From Argopecten irradians (lineage: Eukaryota; Mollusca; Bivalvia; Pectinida; Pectinidae): a stretch of 64,000 nucleotides of DNA. The DNA lies in NCBI RefSeq assembly GCF_041381155.1, contig NC_091149.1:16694609-16758608 (forward strand). The letters run 5' to 3'. The notes below the pieces were generated by a model. It was given only the letters and a program-made list of their open reading frames with translations, did not search any database and was not told the origin of the DNA. Shown one piece after another: positions 8,779 to 20,513 of this stretch (the stretch's first letter is position 1; every line of letters starts with the position of its first letter). A program made the translations under genes and the position numbers.

Positions 8779-11613
8779 GGACTATCCAAATCACCATTTG
8801 TCCTTCCGTTATCGCTATTTCTCTGAAAGTACATTATGGACCCTTTCTCAAATTTCATATAGAATCTTAGTAAGTTATGTATATTGCATTTTAGGACTGA
8901 TCGTTAAGAATGTGGCCGACATGCCGCCATCTTGATTTCTGATGGTCAATGTTTGTTATCGCTTTTTCTTCAGAAGTACTGAAGGCATCTGCCGCAAATT
9001 TCATAGTTAGGCTCCACTAGTTGTGCATATTGAATATTGGAACAGATTGCGATTTGGCTGAAACGTGTCTCATATGTTCCTGAGATGGTCCCGACAAAGT
9101 GTTGTTATATTTTGGGTCGATTCGAAATCCAAGATGGCCGCTATCCTGAAAAAAACATCTTGAACATCTTCTCATGTTCGACCGGTGCAATGTGGCTGAA
9201 ACTTGCCTCAAATGATCCTGACATGGTCCTGAAAGAGTGCTGTCATTTATAGGGTCGATCGGAATTCCAAGATTGCCGCTACAGCCGCCATCTTGAAACT
9301 CATTTTGAATTTCTCGAGGTCTAATTGTGCGATTTGACTGAAACCTGCCTCAAGTGATACTGACATTGTCCCGACCAAGTGTTGTTATTTTTCGGGTTGA
9401 TCCTAAATCTAAGATGGCCACCACAGCCACCATCTTGAAAACACTTCTTCTCAAGTTCTATTGGTACTTTTTCGACTTCTTCTCCAAAACCACTGAACCA
9501 AATTTGTTGAAATTTTGCAGAAACCTTCCATAGCCAAATGTCAAGCAAAGCTGTGAATTATATGGACCCAGCCCCTCAGGGGCCTGAGGGGTGGGGCCTA
9601 AAGTGGTCAAATAGGCTAAAACTTCAAAAATCTTCTTCTGATATTCCAGACATGGCAGAATCAAATACTCTTCATAGATTGAAAGGTCTTGAGGTCCTTT
9701 ACAAAAATTGTGAATTATATGACCCTGGGGTCTCACGTTCCCTCTTTGGGAGGGGGTTAAGTTTACTGTGGTTAATATAGTGAAAACACATTTTTGAGCA
9801 TTATCTGATCATTTGTAATAGGAAATAAGTCAAATGTTGTCAGAATTATCAGTATGAGATGGCCATTGAATCCTATTAACAATTTTTCCACGACTGACCC
9901 CCAGGAGCCTGAGAGGTGGGGCCAAAAGGGGTCAAATAAGCTGAAACTTCAAAAATCTTCTTCTGAAATTCGTGAAATGGCAGAATCAAATACTCTTCAT
10001 AAATTAAAACGTCTTGAGGTCCTTTACAAAAAATGTGAATTATATGAACCTGGGGTCTCGTGTTTCCCCCTGGGGAGGGGGTCAAGTTTACTATAGTTTA
10101 TATAGGAAAAGCACATTTATGAACGCTATTTTCTTATTTTTCATAGGAAATTAGTCAAACTTGTTTAGAATATTTAGCCTGAGATAGCATTTTATTGTCA
10201 TATCCATATTTGTCCTGGCCGACCCCCGGGGGCCTTAGGGACAGGGCCAAAAAGGGTCAAATAGGCTAAAACTTCAAAAGTCTTCTTAATTCACAGATTA
10301 GATGGAACCAGATACTCTTCATAGATTGGAAGGTCTTGAGGCCCTTTACAAAAATTGTGAATTTAATGGCCCTGGGATCTCAGATTTTCCCCTGGGGAGG
10401 GGTCAAATTTACTATAGTTTATATAGGAAAAACAAAAATATGAACATTATTTGCTTTGTTTTCATATGAAATTAGTCAAACTGGGTTAGAATTATTAGCC
10501 TAAGAAAGCATTTTAACATCATATCCATATTGGTCCTGGCCGACCCCCAGGGGCCAGAGGGGCGGGGCCAAAAGGGGTCAAATTAGCAAACTTTTAAAAA
10601 ATCTTCTGAATTCACAGATCGATGGAGCCAAATAATCTTCATAGATTAAAAAGTGAAACTTATAAAATCACTGACACTGACTGACTTCTAGTTTGGTTTT
10701 GTTGTTTAACGTTGGCAAAGCAAATTGGAATTTTAAGCATAAGGTTTGGTAACATAATAAATTAACTATCAAAATGAAAAACAAAACAAAAATAAAAAAA
10801 TCTAATACGAAGGTTCAAACATTAATGTTTATTCTAATACGTATATACTTTTTACAGATTTCAACCAACTCTCAGGTGCCCGTCAAGGCGTCTTGTTATT
10901 TTCAGTGTAGTTTTTGTACTTTTCTGAAGCCAATTCACATATATTTAAAGCCTTAGCCAATTAAGGTCATACAATGTTTTTGGATAGTCTTCAATAAATT
11001 TTGGTTTTTGGAAATTTAAGGCTTCAATTGGGAAAAATTAAAAGGATTTGTCATGGGGAATGGGGCCAAAATTTTGCCCCAAATCCTGAAAAAGCCCTGC
11101 CGAAAAAGGGTTGTTACATTTCTAATTTATCTCAAATCAAAGATGGCTACCATGACACCATATCTGATTAATTTCCTTTAGGATTATTGCCAAGGTAGTC
11201 AGATGACCGTTACGGCCCCTGGGCCCGTTGTCTTAAAAGGTGCTGAAGGGATCTCGCTGAAATTCCATTTGCAGGTTTCTCTTTTTCTGTATAGGTAGTA
11301 ATTGCATTTTGTAAATGAAAAGGGAAAAAACATGACTGATAAGCAGTCATCTTGGATTTTGTCACTCTAAAAAAAGGTCTTGGTTCCTAAAATTAAACTT
11401 GTTCGTCCTGAATTCTGCAACAAATTAAAGTACAACACGGTACAATGACTATATTATTTTTCATAGTTGAGGTGCATAATTATACATTCAATGTTTGAAG
11501 GAAGAGGGAAATAGAAGAGAAAAGCAGAGAAAAAATCCCTTCTTTTTCTTGTCAGATATACATGTAGATTATTCTTTAAAGGAAGTCAAAATCCCTCTGG
11601 GATCTCTTTTGTT
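8779..11613 (+). mobile_element. Long composite repeat element in intron 1 of TRIM A
   Basis: Its left end resembles the 5' end of the short elements (CTATCCAAATCACC) and its right end carries the same hairpin (ATCCCTCTGGGATCT). Inside are diverged AAGATGGCC-containing units, then four copies of a second repeat about 325 bp long (starting near 9567, 9896, 10221 and 10542). These are marked by GGGGCCAAAAGGGGTCAAAT and ACTCTTCATAGATT. The counterpart in TRIM C is 53974-56880, whose 5' end is complete (AGCCCCCATTAGATGGTGGG). No transposase frame was found. Confidence 0.65.
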
Positions 11614-11809
11614 ATCAAATTAATAATTGTGGTCAACTATTTGTGGAATTGTGATTTCTAAAATCTTTGTGACTACATCATATTTCTGTGATACAAAACT
11701 GAACTACATGTACTAATCAAAAATTAACCATGCATAATAACTGTTATTTTTAACTGTGATTTTAATTTTATTTCAGGTGAGCTTGACTAGTTCTCAACTA
11801 ATCGCCACA

Positions 11810-13785
11810 ATGGCTGAAGGTGGACGCCCTCCAGAGCTCGACCTACACTTACTTGAGTGTCCAATCTGCCTCGACAGACTCCATCAACCCAAGTCTCTAC
11901 CTTGTCTTCATAGCTTCTGTCAAGAATGTCTGGGGACCTACATCACCAAGGAACTGTCTGGGAGAAGGGTGTCAGGAACAGCATTCCCTTGTCCGATCTG
12001 TCGGAAGATGACCTCTCCTATCAATCACTCAGAATCAACGGGAAAATGGGTAAAACAATTCCCGACTAATGGCGTGATCCAGGAACTTATCCAGCTCAGG
12101 GAACGCTCGTCTGAGATTCCGTACTGCACACCCTGCCAGACCAGAGGTACCCCTACTAACCCAGCCAAATTCTGGTGTAAAATGATGAACCTGAATTTGT
12201 GTGGGGACTGCAAGCTACAATATCATGATATGCTCCACAGTAATTGTGATATCTTAGATATTAGTGGGGACAATATCAGTAACAGACGACAAGAAGAATC
12301 GACCCCAAATTGCGAAAAGCACAAAGAATTGGTGACTTGGTATTGCGAAGACCACACACAGCTCGGATGTCACGAATGTATTATTGAATATCACAGGCAG
12401 TGTGAGGAGGTGAAGAAAGCTAAGAATTATTTAGAGGAGCTTACAAAAGCGAAAAAACTGGAAGATATGGTTAAAATAATAAAACAGGGAACTGAGGCCA
12501 TGAAGTCGTTAGTCAAAGATTTTGATGAACAGATTCAATCTTTGAAACAAAATCAAGAAGTTGCGTTGAAGAGTATCGCAGATCTTCGTCAAAGGATAGA
12601 AGAACAACTTAATGAGCTCCAAAAAGATGTTACGGATAGATTGGTTGCAAGATACAAAAAGGAGAAAATGACTATCGAGGCCTCGCTACGTCAATGTGAA
12701 CGTCTTATGAATGGGATGCTGAATACCGCAAAGTCATCCGTCAAAGCTGTAGAGGACAACAACCACATCGAGGCAATAGTATCATACCTGAGAGGTCAAT
12801 CCGAGGTCGAGTCGTGTAAGGACCTGATCAAGGAGATGAAGGAGTCATTTACGTCAGTAAGTATTCGTCATCAAGTTCCTGATCCTGGTACTCAAAGCGA
12901 TGACATGTTGGGAAGGATCGTCATCGAGAAACAGGCTCGACTTTTCCCTGATGTTCATGAATTCCTACCTGTACCTCTGATAGAACGTCAGGTGAAGGAG
13001 ATTGGAAAGTTCAACGTAAGACTTCCGGGAGATGAAGAACATTGCTGGATACGTGGAATTGTGTACCTTCCGGAAAACAAACTGGTACTTAGTGATCACA
13101 CGAACAGTAAACTAAAGCTGTTTACAGATGAAGGACATAACCTGGATCAGTTAATCCTGCCTGGGTTAACTCGCGATATGTGTTCGGTTACATACGATAC
13201 TGTAGTAGTCACTGGTAATAGTGTTGTCGGTGTACGTGTCGTAAAAGTGGAGGACTCAAAACTCTCTCTGTTACGTGTCATCAACGCAAACAAAGATTTG
13301 TACGGTATACACACACTGACGGCAGGTTTGTTGTGAGTGAGCTAGGGGGAAAGGTATACAGTCTGACACAGGACGGAGCCACTGACCTGATACACAACTA
13401 TAAGGGGACCTGTTGGTACCTGACACATGACGCTGTGACGGGAGACACTATCGTCAGTGTTGATACTAACACCACTGGAGACGCTGTAGTGTCCAGACTG
13501 TCGGCTGACAAACGCCACACGGACGTGATGAAGGTCGGTGGTGTTGTGAGAGTTGCTATGGGAATAGACGTAGATAGGGAGGGGAACATCTACGTGTGTG
13601 GTGAGGATTCACACAACGTCGTACAAATGTCTGGGGACGGGACACGTGTCAGGGAACTGTTGACATCAGCTGACGGAATACGGTATCCAAGAGCAATAGC
13701 TGTACGTGGTGACACGATTGTTGTCTCTAACATCAATGATAATCGAGATGACCGAAATAACATCCATATCTTTCATCTGCAGTGA
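11810..13785 (+). CDS. TRIM gene A: RING/B-box/coiled-coil/NHL-type E3 ubiquitin ligase
   Basis: The start is ATG at 11810 in the context GCCACAATGG, 34 bp after the acceptor at 11776. The RING finger has all eight ligands (C17, C20, C32, H34, C37, C40, C61, C64). A B-box1-like Cys/His cluster covers 104-150 and a B-box2-like cluster 168-198 (CEKH, YCEDH, CHEC). A long coiled coil covers about 200-340, and beta-propeller/NHL-like repeats about 420-655, with blades such as GIVYLPENKLVLSD and GIDVDREGNIYVCG. Such proteins act as cytoplasmic ubiquitin ligases; the propeller binds protein or RNA, and the coiled coil dimerises. One base is missing near 13310 (GGTATACACAC against GGTATCGCACAC in gene C), splitting the frame. 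Adding it gives exactly 659 codons including the stop. A sequencing error or a young pseudogene are the two options. Confidence 0.85.
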
Positions 13786-15445
13786 CGGTGTTGGAATTGC
13801 TGATCCCGAGATGAGTGAACATTTGAAACTAGTTGTAAAATTGTATTGTATCGATAAGTATTGTGACAGCGCTTAAACTCTTGTTACCTCTGAATGGTTG
13901 ACAACTTAACTGTTATTGTGGTAGCTAAAGAAGTCGTGCTTCATTTTAGCGAATTTAGTGTTTATTATAAATGACAGAAAAATAATGTATCTTTGATATA
14001 AAGCCTTTTGTCGTGATCTATTTTCGCGAATTTCACGTTCAAATTACATTGTCAAAAATTTAATTATATTATGAATATTTTCCTTAATGATTATAAGGTA
14101 CTTGAGTATTATTTACAATTAAATGTTTAGGTTTTTTCCAAATATTAATTTTGGTCCACATTTTATACACTTTAGCAGCTGCGAAAGAAGGTTTAGTTTA
14201 CGGCATTCAATATTATTAGATAGATTATCATTTAATTGGTTAATTATCATTCCCATGAACATCACCGGACTGTAGCACATTAGGATGGAAACTTCTAATT
14301 TGTACATACCATTATATTGCACTCCTTTTTAAATTTTCAGTTTTTTCATCTAAATTCTGTTATACAAAATTACCAAACCAAATCCCATCTTTACTTTTGT
14401 ATGCTTAGAATGGGAATTATGTCACTATTCGATAAATGCATACAAAAACATGAGGTCTGATAGGATTACACCTCCATCTGACTATTGATACAATGTAACA
14501 TAGTGGAAAACATTTTTAAAAGACATTTTTTAAATAAAATACAAAATACAAGGCGGCTAAAAATTAGAACATTTGATACCTAAGAATACTCCAATAATAA
14601 AAAATAGTTTCTGATGTATTTGACTAAGTAGGATTCGGTCATTTAAGAAAAATAAATTTTGTGTTTAAAAAAAAATAAAGAGTTGCATCCAACATACTTC
14701 ATAACCAATATTTGAATAAATTTTAGTTTTAGAAGTTGTGATATTCAATGGAGGTCAAGATTATACATTTAAACAAACGCAATAGCAAACGCCAACTATT
14801 TATTGACAGGAAGTAATATATTTGCCAATTTGACACACGTGACCATAAATGGATATCGATGTCATTCATTTTAAAATAAGTTGGAAAATATTCATCACAG
14901 CATGCGATTTATCCAACATCGGTTCTTTAGGTCTATTACGGTATAGTTACTTTTTATTCGCGTGGGACAAGTTAATTTTTCTGAAGTGTTATACAGGTTA
15001 ATAACAAGTAACATATAATATTAACGCTAAAATTCGTCACATTCACGAATATTTCTCCCCATGAATAAGTATCAAAGAACAAATCGCGAAAATAAACAAA
15101 AATATACAGTAGTTATTCACAAGAAGACGTTTGAAAAAACAAACTAGCCTGTTTGAATTCATTTCCATTGACTTGTAACAGGATCTTGAATTTTCTAAAT
15201 ATATGCAGGAAATTAAATTTATATTTTCCTAATTTATTTTGGTTTTATTTTGTTTGTTGTGAATATCTTATATCGTACATTGTTCAATGTAGTCTTTGAA
15301 TAGCTACATGATCTTTGCACGGTAATCATGTGTGCCTGACTGAACGTGAATACCACCGCAAAGGAACGAAATTGTACGCTAGTGATTAGTGTGGTTCGTT
15401 GGACCGAACATTATGAGGGTTGATTTTGTTCATGTCACATTATAT
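13786..15445. other. 3' flank of TRIM A, conserved with 59060-60654
   Basis: No gene. The DNA aligns well with the 3' flank of TRIM C and more weakly with that of TRIM B (22.9-23.2 kb), so 3' UTR and flank were duplicated along with the coding exon. It is AT-rich. Confidence 0.55.
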
Positions 15446-15908
15446 CGCATTGGCGACCCACCATGCGACAATGCGCCAAGCAAAGAGCGACAATGCGTTA
15501 TGCGACAATGCGCGAAGCTAATGGCGACGTCAAACGACATTGAGCGACGTCAAACGACATAGCGAGCGACGTCAAACGACATTGCGAAATGTGACAAACA
15601 GTATCGCATCGCGTATTGTCGTATGGCGCATTCTCGTTCTCCGCTTGACGCACTGTCGTATGGCACATTGTTGCCAGTCGCGACCCCTTCATGCAACAGT
15701 TCGACAATGCGCCTTGCGACGTTTCGACAACGCCCCAAGCAAAGTGTGACAATACAACAGTGCACCAAGCAAAAATGACAGCGCGACGATTCGCCAAGCG
15801 ATAAGCGACATTGCGCCAACCGAAGAGGCGACAGTGCAATAATGCGTCATGCAACAGAGCGACAATGCACCATGCACTGCTGCCTGACGCCTTGTCGCAC
15901 TGTCGCCG
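15446..15908. repeat. GC-rich minisatellite built on GCGACAATGCG, both orientations
   Basis: This 460-bp island is GC-rich against its AT-rich surroundings. It is made of 17-22-bp units around GCGACAATGCGCCAAGC, and a middle part uses the reverse complement (CGCATTGTCGC-like words). It includes three tandem copies of GCGACGTCAAACGACAT where the copy at 60655-61077 has one, so it is variable in length. Several reading frames on both strands stay open by chance of composition; they are not considered genes. Confidence 0.75.
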
Positions 15909-18609
15909 AAATAAACTCATACGAACAACCTGTGCACATTTTTATTCCATATAAAGAGAACCAGCGTACGATTATGATCAATCGGGAAAGCCTTTTGAGA
16001 CCATATAAATTACCAAGACATCCACATAATCGTTCAATATATTTGCATGTAAAATTTACTATTTTAGACGCGAAGATATATCTGCAATACATAATAAATA
16101 ACGATTGTTCCACTTCAAATACGTATCTGTATACGTATGCATAAACGTATATTGCTTTTTGTAAATAACCCTAATACTAATGGAAAGAATATCAAGTAAT
16201 ATATGGTATAACTACCAGAAAAAGACGAATGCACGACTATTTCTCCGCGCGAATAAGTATCAAAGACGACATCGCGAAAACAAACAAATATATACAGTAG
16301 TGATTCACAAGACGTCTTTTGAAACAAACTATTCAAGCGAGGTAACTCCTAATGATTTAATTATGGATGAAACACTTTTAATTTAAATATAAAAAAAGAT
16401 AAAACTCAACAAATCAAATATATCTCTATTTTGTGAGATTGGTTCTTCATTCCCATCAGTGGATGCCTAATTTGTTATACACATATGGACTTTATATTCT
16501 CTTACCCCAGACAGGACGAGATCTTTGCACATGCTCAACAATTGTATGACGTCACAACAACAGTATCATGACGTCGCGTTAATAGTATTATAATGTCACC
16601 ACAACAATGAAATGGCATCACAAAGACGACGAAGACGACGATTCATTGAGGTTACATCATCCTTGTTTGCATAAGTGACACGTTTATTTAAGACACAAAG
16701 TGGTGCACGGGGTAAGAGAAAAAGAATAATTCACCCTCTTTGGGGAGAGGCAGGAGGTAAGATTCTTAAGCTGTCAAACAGTGTTTACCCCTGGGATTGC
16801 GATTCTCCTGTCTCACCCCAAACGGGTGAAAGATTCTATTAGTCTGTATCTGTTGTGGTGAATAGAATCAATATCACCAAATAGACATACTATCATTAAG
16901 TACATTTAGTATCATATCATAATTATTTCGATTATGCCATTAAAAATGAAATTTAAATGCTTATTTATAGAGTTACAAATTATATCTATGGTTAACAATT
17001 ATATCTTTCTTCATCAAGGAGTTACCTCCCCTTATTTGTATAAACCTCACCATGTATATAATTGTTTGTTTGTACCACAAATATAAGGAGAAGACTAAGA
17101 TATGCTATGCCTGATGTCTAATCCTATTGACACTTAACATTTCTTTGTCAATAAAATATTTGGAAATTGGTTTAAAAAAACTAGCCTATTTGAACCGTAT
17201 GATCTTGAATGAAGAGTCAATCAAACCGGGTCTATAAAGACCAGCAAGGAACAGAGGTATATGGTCCTTATAGTCTGATTGTCTGTATACACAGGTTGAA
17301 TTGTAATGAAATTGGACATTTGAGACGCTAGTCATCTTATCAAGATGACAGTCTCCCTTCTTTGCCATTCCATTGTCGATAATTTTAATTGTTTCTTAAA
17401 ACGATGGAAATCAAAGGACAGCAATTCGTATTAATCGCACGTTACTGTTTGCAAATTTTCAATTTGGAACGAAACAAACATCGATTATCTATCAATCATC
17501 ATACAAACCACATGAAAAGAAATATTTAACCTATTGGTGTCCAACGTTAAAACAGGGTAAATCGTAGTTTGTCCAACTCCATCAACTCAGGCACTGTAAA
17601 TGTACTGTAAACAACCGCCTAATCTATCTCCATGGTAATATCTGACCCATCTGTCCTCTGTCGGTAAACCTCACTTTGACAGATATAAAATATTCCTTAA
17701 TAATTGGTCTGGAGCGTTAACTGACCTCATAGATATATTGTAACTGTCTATGTGATAAATAATAAAGTCGTTTTGCTGCATTTTAAATGTCTATACACTG
17801 TACAATACTAACGTGTGCATTATATGTAACGTGTGCATTCCTTGTTGAATATGTTTAATGAAGTCAAAAAAATATCATTAAACAACAGTGAAAGCATACA
17901 TGCAGTAAAGTATCCCATAACTAGCTCACGATCAAATTCCTTGTTGAATGATGTTAATGAAGTCAGCGCATTTTCTTTTAAATAGCATTGTATTTACTAT
18001 ATCAGTATAAAACAGTAGAATATTGGCTCTCTATTTAACTGTATTTTATGGGGAAAGATAAATGTATAGAATGAAGATGTAATCACAGTATAACTATAGA
18101 TACTAAAGTTATGGGAAGTTCCCAACGCGTCACTGTTTTTATATGTTTATCTAAACTCTCGTAATTAATTTTCAAATTACATGCTAAAGCTTGTCTTTTC
18201 AAAATTTTAACTAACTGAGGAATACAGTCAATGTTACTATTTAAATTTATTTCCTGAGAATAAGGAATTTACAATACTAGATATACAAGATAAACGTAAA
18301 ATTGCTATGATTTAAAAATACACCTTGTTTGAAAATATAGAACCAGAACTGCCGATATCTAGTACTATTTACATTTAACATGATCTATTTGTCAGTATGA
18401 TTGTTTGTACGTTAACCACTATTTTTTGTGGATTAATTTTAATCGTTTCTAATATCGGTCAATATATACATAACCGTCCTTAGATTATAATAAGACGAGT
18501 TTATTTAAAACCCAGAATAGTTATATAGTATAGACGTAACAAGTAGACTGTAGTTACTATGGACACGTATCGCCTTAGGTAAACATTTAAACAAACAGAC
18601 GATAAGTAT
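15909..18609. other. Intergenic spacer between TRIM A and B, duplicated at 61078-63449
   Basis: No gene seen. The two copies are close to identical from about 15.0 to 17.6 kb, then accumulate small indels. The spacer carries the hairpin element at 16722-16837 and TGACGTCA/TGACGTCG words around 16548-16575. Open frames here are conserved only because the copies are recent. Confidence 0.6.
16722..16837. repeat. 116-bp inverted repeat (hairpin / MITE-like)
   Basis: The arms AGAATAATTCACCCTCTTTG and its near reverse complement (CACCCCAAACGGGTGAAAGA) pair over about 35 bp with a few mismatches around a roughly 45-bp loop. The duplicate block has the same structure at 61892-62007. Confidence 0.55.
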
Positions 18610-18733
18610 CCAATGTCGGTATTAATCATAACATCTCGGGAAAGTTTCCGTGAACATTCGGGAAAACCGGAAATCCCTGAAATATTGCTATTGACGTCTG
18701 CCTGGGCTTACCTTAGCCTCCTGTTTCTATGTG
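18610..18733 (+). other. Non-coding first exon / promoter-proximal region of TRIM gene B
   Basis: Homologous to the first exons of A, C and D, with the shared CTCGGGAAAGTTTCCGTG block and donor TATGTG|GTGAGTACACGAG at 18733/18734. The acceptor for the coding exon is TTTTAG at 20479-20484, giving a 1.75-kb intron, the shortest in the family here. The left boundary is where conservation begins. Confidence 0.6.
18669..18677 (-). promoter_or_regulatory. kappaB-like site, TRIM B
   Basis: The minus strand reads GGGATTTCC, next to a CCGGAA ETS-like core. Same position relative to the donor as in the other three paralogues. Confidence 0.42.
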
Positions 18734-18881
18734 GTGAGTACACGAGTTGTAATTCGTTATTATTGGTAATATCCATCATTAACATATGTTAATTCCTCCT
18801 GAAATTAAATCTGATGATATATGTTGATATTGGAAAAAAAGAATAACAATATTGACAGATTATGATGACTGTGTAGTTAGA

Positions 18882-18900
18882 CTATATAAACCGAAAGTAG
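18882..18900 (+). promoter_or_regulatory. Conserved intron-1 element, TRIM B (copy 1)
   Basis: CTATATAAACCGAAAGTAG, one substitution from the gene A element and at a similar distance from the donor. Confidence 0.38.
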
Positions 18901-19246
18901 GAATGTAATTTCGTACATTTTGATGTAAATATATGTCTTGTAACACCTATATAGATATATAAAATATGAGTATATTATCTCCTATCATAGCAAAATACTA
19001 CCACACTGATTAAGTACTTTCATTTTACATTTTTGCACATTTTATATTCTGCTGTATGATAGTATTGCTGTTAAACAAGGAGTTGATTCCCTTTACCATC
19101 GTAATAGTTATGTATGTGCTCATTTACAAACATTTCATAGTTTTCTACGTGCAATACCAAACTTTGTCATTCTACAGTAGTTTCCTGTCGTCGAGTTCAA
19201 GTCTGTTAACCTGTCGCTTTTATGAAATGTAGTCACTGTCGTTTGG

Positions 19247-19265
19247 CTATACAAACCGAAAGTAG
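19247..19265 (+). promoter_or_regulatory. Conserved intron-1 element, TRIM B (copy 2)
   Basis: CTATACAAACCGAAAGTAG, identical to the gene A element and 347 bp beyond it, so intron 1 of gene B carries two copies. Confidence 0.38.
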
Positions 19266-19692
19266 AATATCTTATCGACGTAAACAATGGGTTGTCTCCC
19301 TTCTCCTACAAATGTTTATTAAAATATAATTCACCTCGCTAAACCCAATAAACCCATCGTTATATCCCGCTAGATACGGTTTATAATATCATTTAAACAT
19401 GTCAATTTTATCTAAATATGATGGTAAGAGTAATGTAACAAAAACGAATAAAATCTGTCCTTAACTTCTCTAAACTACTGAATATAGCATTTGCATTCTG
19501 TGTATTTACATCGTAAAAGAAATATCTTAAATGTAAATAACAAATTTAAACTGGATATGAATAGTAATTATATCATGTGAATTACATCTTAAATTAAATA
19601 TCTTAATTACGAATAACAAACTGATCTGGGCAATTTATAACGCGTCCCATAGAATATATTCTTAAATGAATTTTGTCTTCATACAAGCATGG

Positions 19693-20082
19693 TTAAAGGC
19701 TCACTACCTTTCCGAAACAGTTTTTGATTTTTTTAAATGGGAATGTAAAACGAGATTGATTATTTTGTAAAGTTGTAAAAGTTATTAACTTAACATTAAT
19801 ACTACACTTATTATCACCTCCTAAACAATTTAATTAAAATAAATAAAATATTAATTTTCATAACGCGGGTCGTCTTATGTTTTCCCCCGTCGTCCTAAAT
19901 ACCGCGCGCGGTAGACGGTAAAACAGCGAAATGACTCTCCATTGTTATTATTTATTACGCAGGAAATTTTGCATATGTTTGGTGTTGTAGCCTCATCTGA
20001 GGCCATCGGTATATATTTTCTGAGGTTATTAATGTTTTTAAGAAATCTCATATTTTGCTCCGGAAAGGTAGTGGGCCTTTAA
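19693..20082. mobile_element. MITE with terminal inverted repeats in intron 1 of TRIM B
   Basis: The left end TTAAAGGCTCACTACCTTTC and the right end GAAAGGTAGTGGGCCTTTAA are near-perfect inverted repeats. There is no coding capacity in 390 bp. It is a plain non-autonomous DNA transposon by structure; the superfamily was not determined. A similar left end (TTTAAAGGTCCAACTACTTT) occurs near 52626 in the TRIM C intron. Confidence 0.65.
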
Positions 20083-20513
20083 CATAAAAGTGAAATCCAA
20101 TCCCTTTATGATAAACAGATAATTCGACCAGGCAATGTAAAAGTAAAAGTCCATCTATTGCTATTATTATTCACTCGTATTGTCATAGCATGCAAGTCTT
20201 CTTTCTGTTCCTATCAATTATCAATATCATAACGTACATGATATTTGACAATGCAATTATGATATTATTATTAATTCATTTATTATTATCAATATAATTA
20301 CATTGTATACTAGCTAAATATTAATATCATAAAGCTACATGTAACTATAAAAAAATTGATAAAAGTTGTAAATGTCAATACTCTGACTTGCTGATTTAAA
20401 AACGAACAATTTTAAAGTTCATCATCCGAAATATTAGAAATGATTATTAATTATAACTAATTCCATTCTTGTATTATATTTTAGGTGAGTCTAGATCCAT
20501 TCATATCGCTACA

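Larger units (their letters stand above)
7400..19163 (+). repeat. Left copy of a duplicated two-gene TRIM block (genes A and B)
   Basis: The stretch aligns in order with 51900-64000: first exon, intron-1 element, repeat elements, TRIM coding exon, 3' flank, GCGACAATGCG minisatellite, hairpin, then the first exon of the next TRIM gene. The offset between copies is 45.27 kb at the coding exon, 45.17 kb around 16-17 kb and 44.84 kb at the window edge. Similarity is uneven: very high across 15-17.5 kb and clearly lower across 7.4-8.0 kb. Insertions differ between copies (8007-8778 here; a solo LTR and other DNA in the other). Confidence 0.85.

Noticed and set aside
9458-10096. Open frames on both strands in the ~325-bp repeats
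   Set aside because: Pro/Gly/Leu-rich translations of tandem repeat DNA, broken differently in the second copy.
13398-13589. Minus-strand frame repeated in all three TRIM genes
   Set aside because: A shadow of the propeller coding sequence.
15446-15908. CRISPR-like array
   Set aside because: Units are variable, adjacent and in both orientations, with no constant repeat and unique spacers. The DNA is clearly eukaryotic.
15498-15920. Overlapping long frames on both strands in the minisatellite
   Set aside because: They result from a stop-poor tandem word; the predicted peptides are repetitive and differ by unit number.
15842-16144. 100-codon frame present in both duplicate blocks (also 61011-61313)
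   Set aside because: It begins inside the minisatellite and is conserved only because the whole spacer is a recent copy.
7400-19163. Reading the A-B and C-D blocks as two haplotypes of one locus
   Set aside because: The left flanks carry different genes (RecQ-like against ankyrin) and different insertions. Not fully excluded, because a scaffold gap lies between them.
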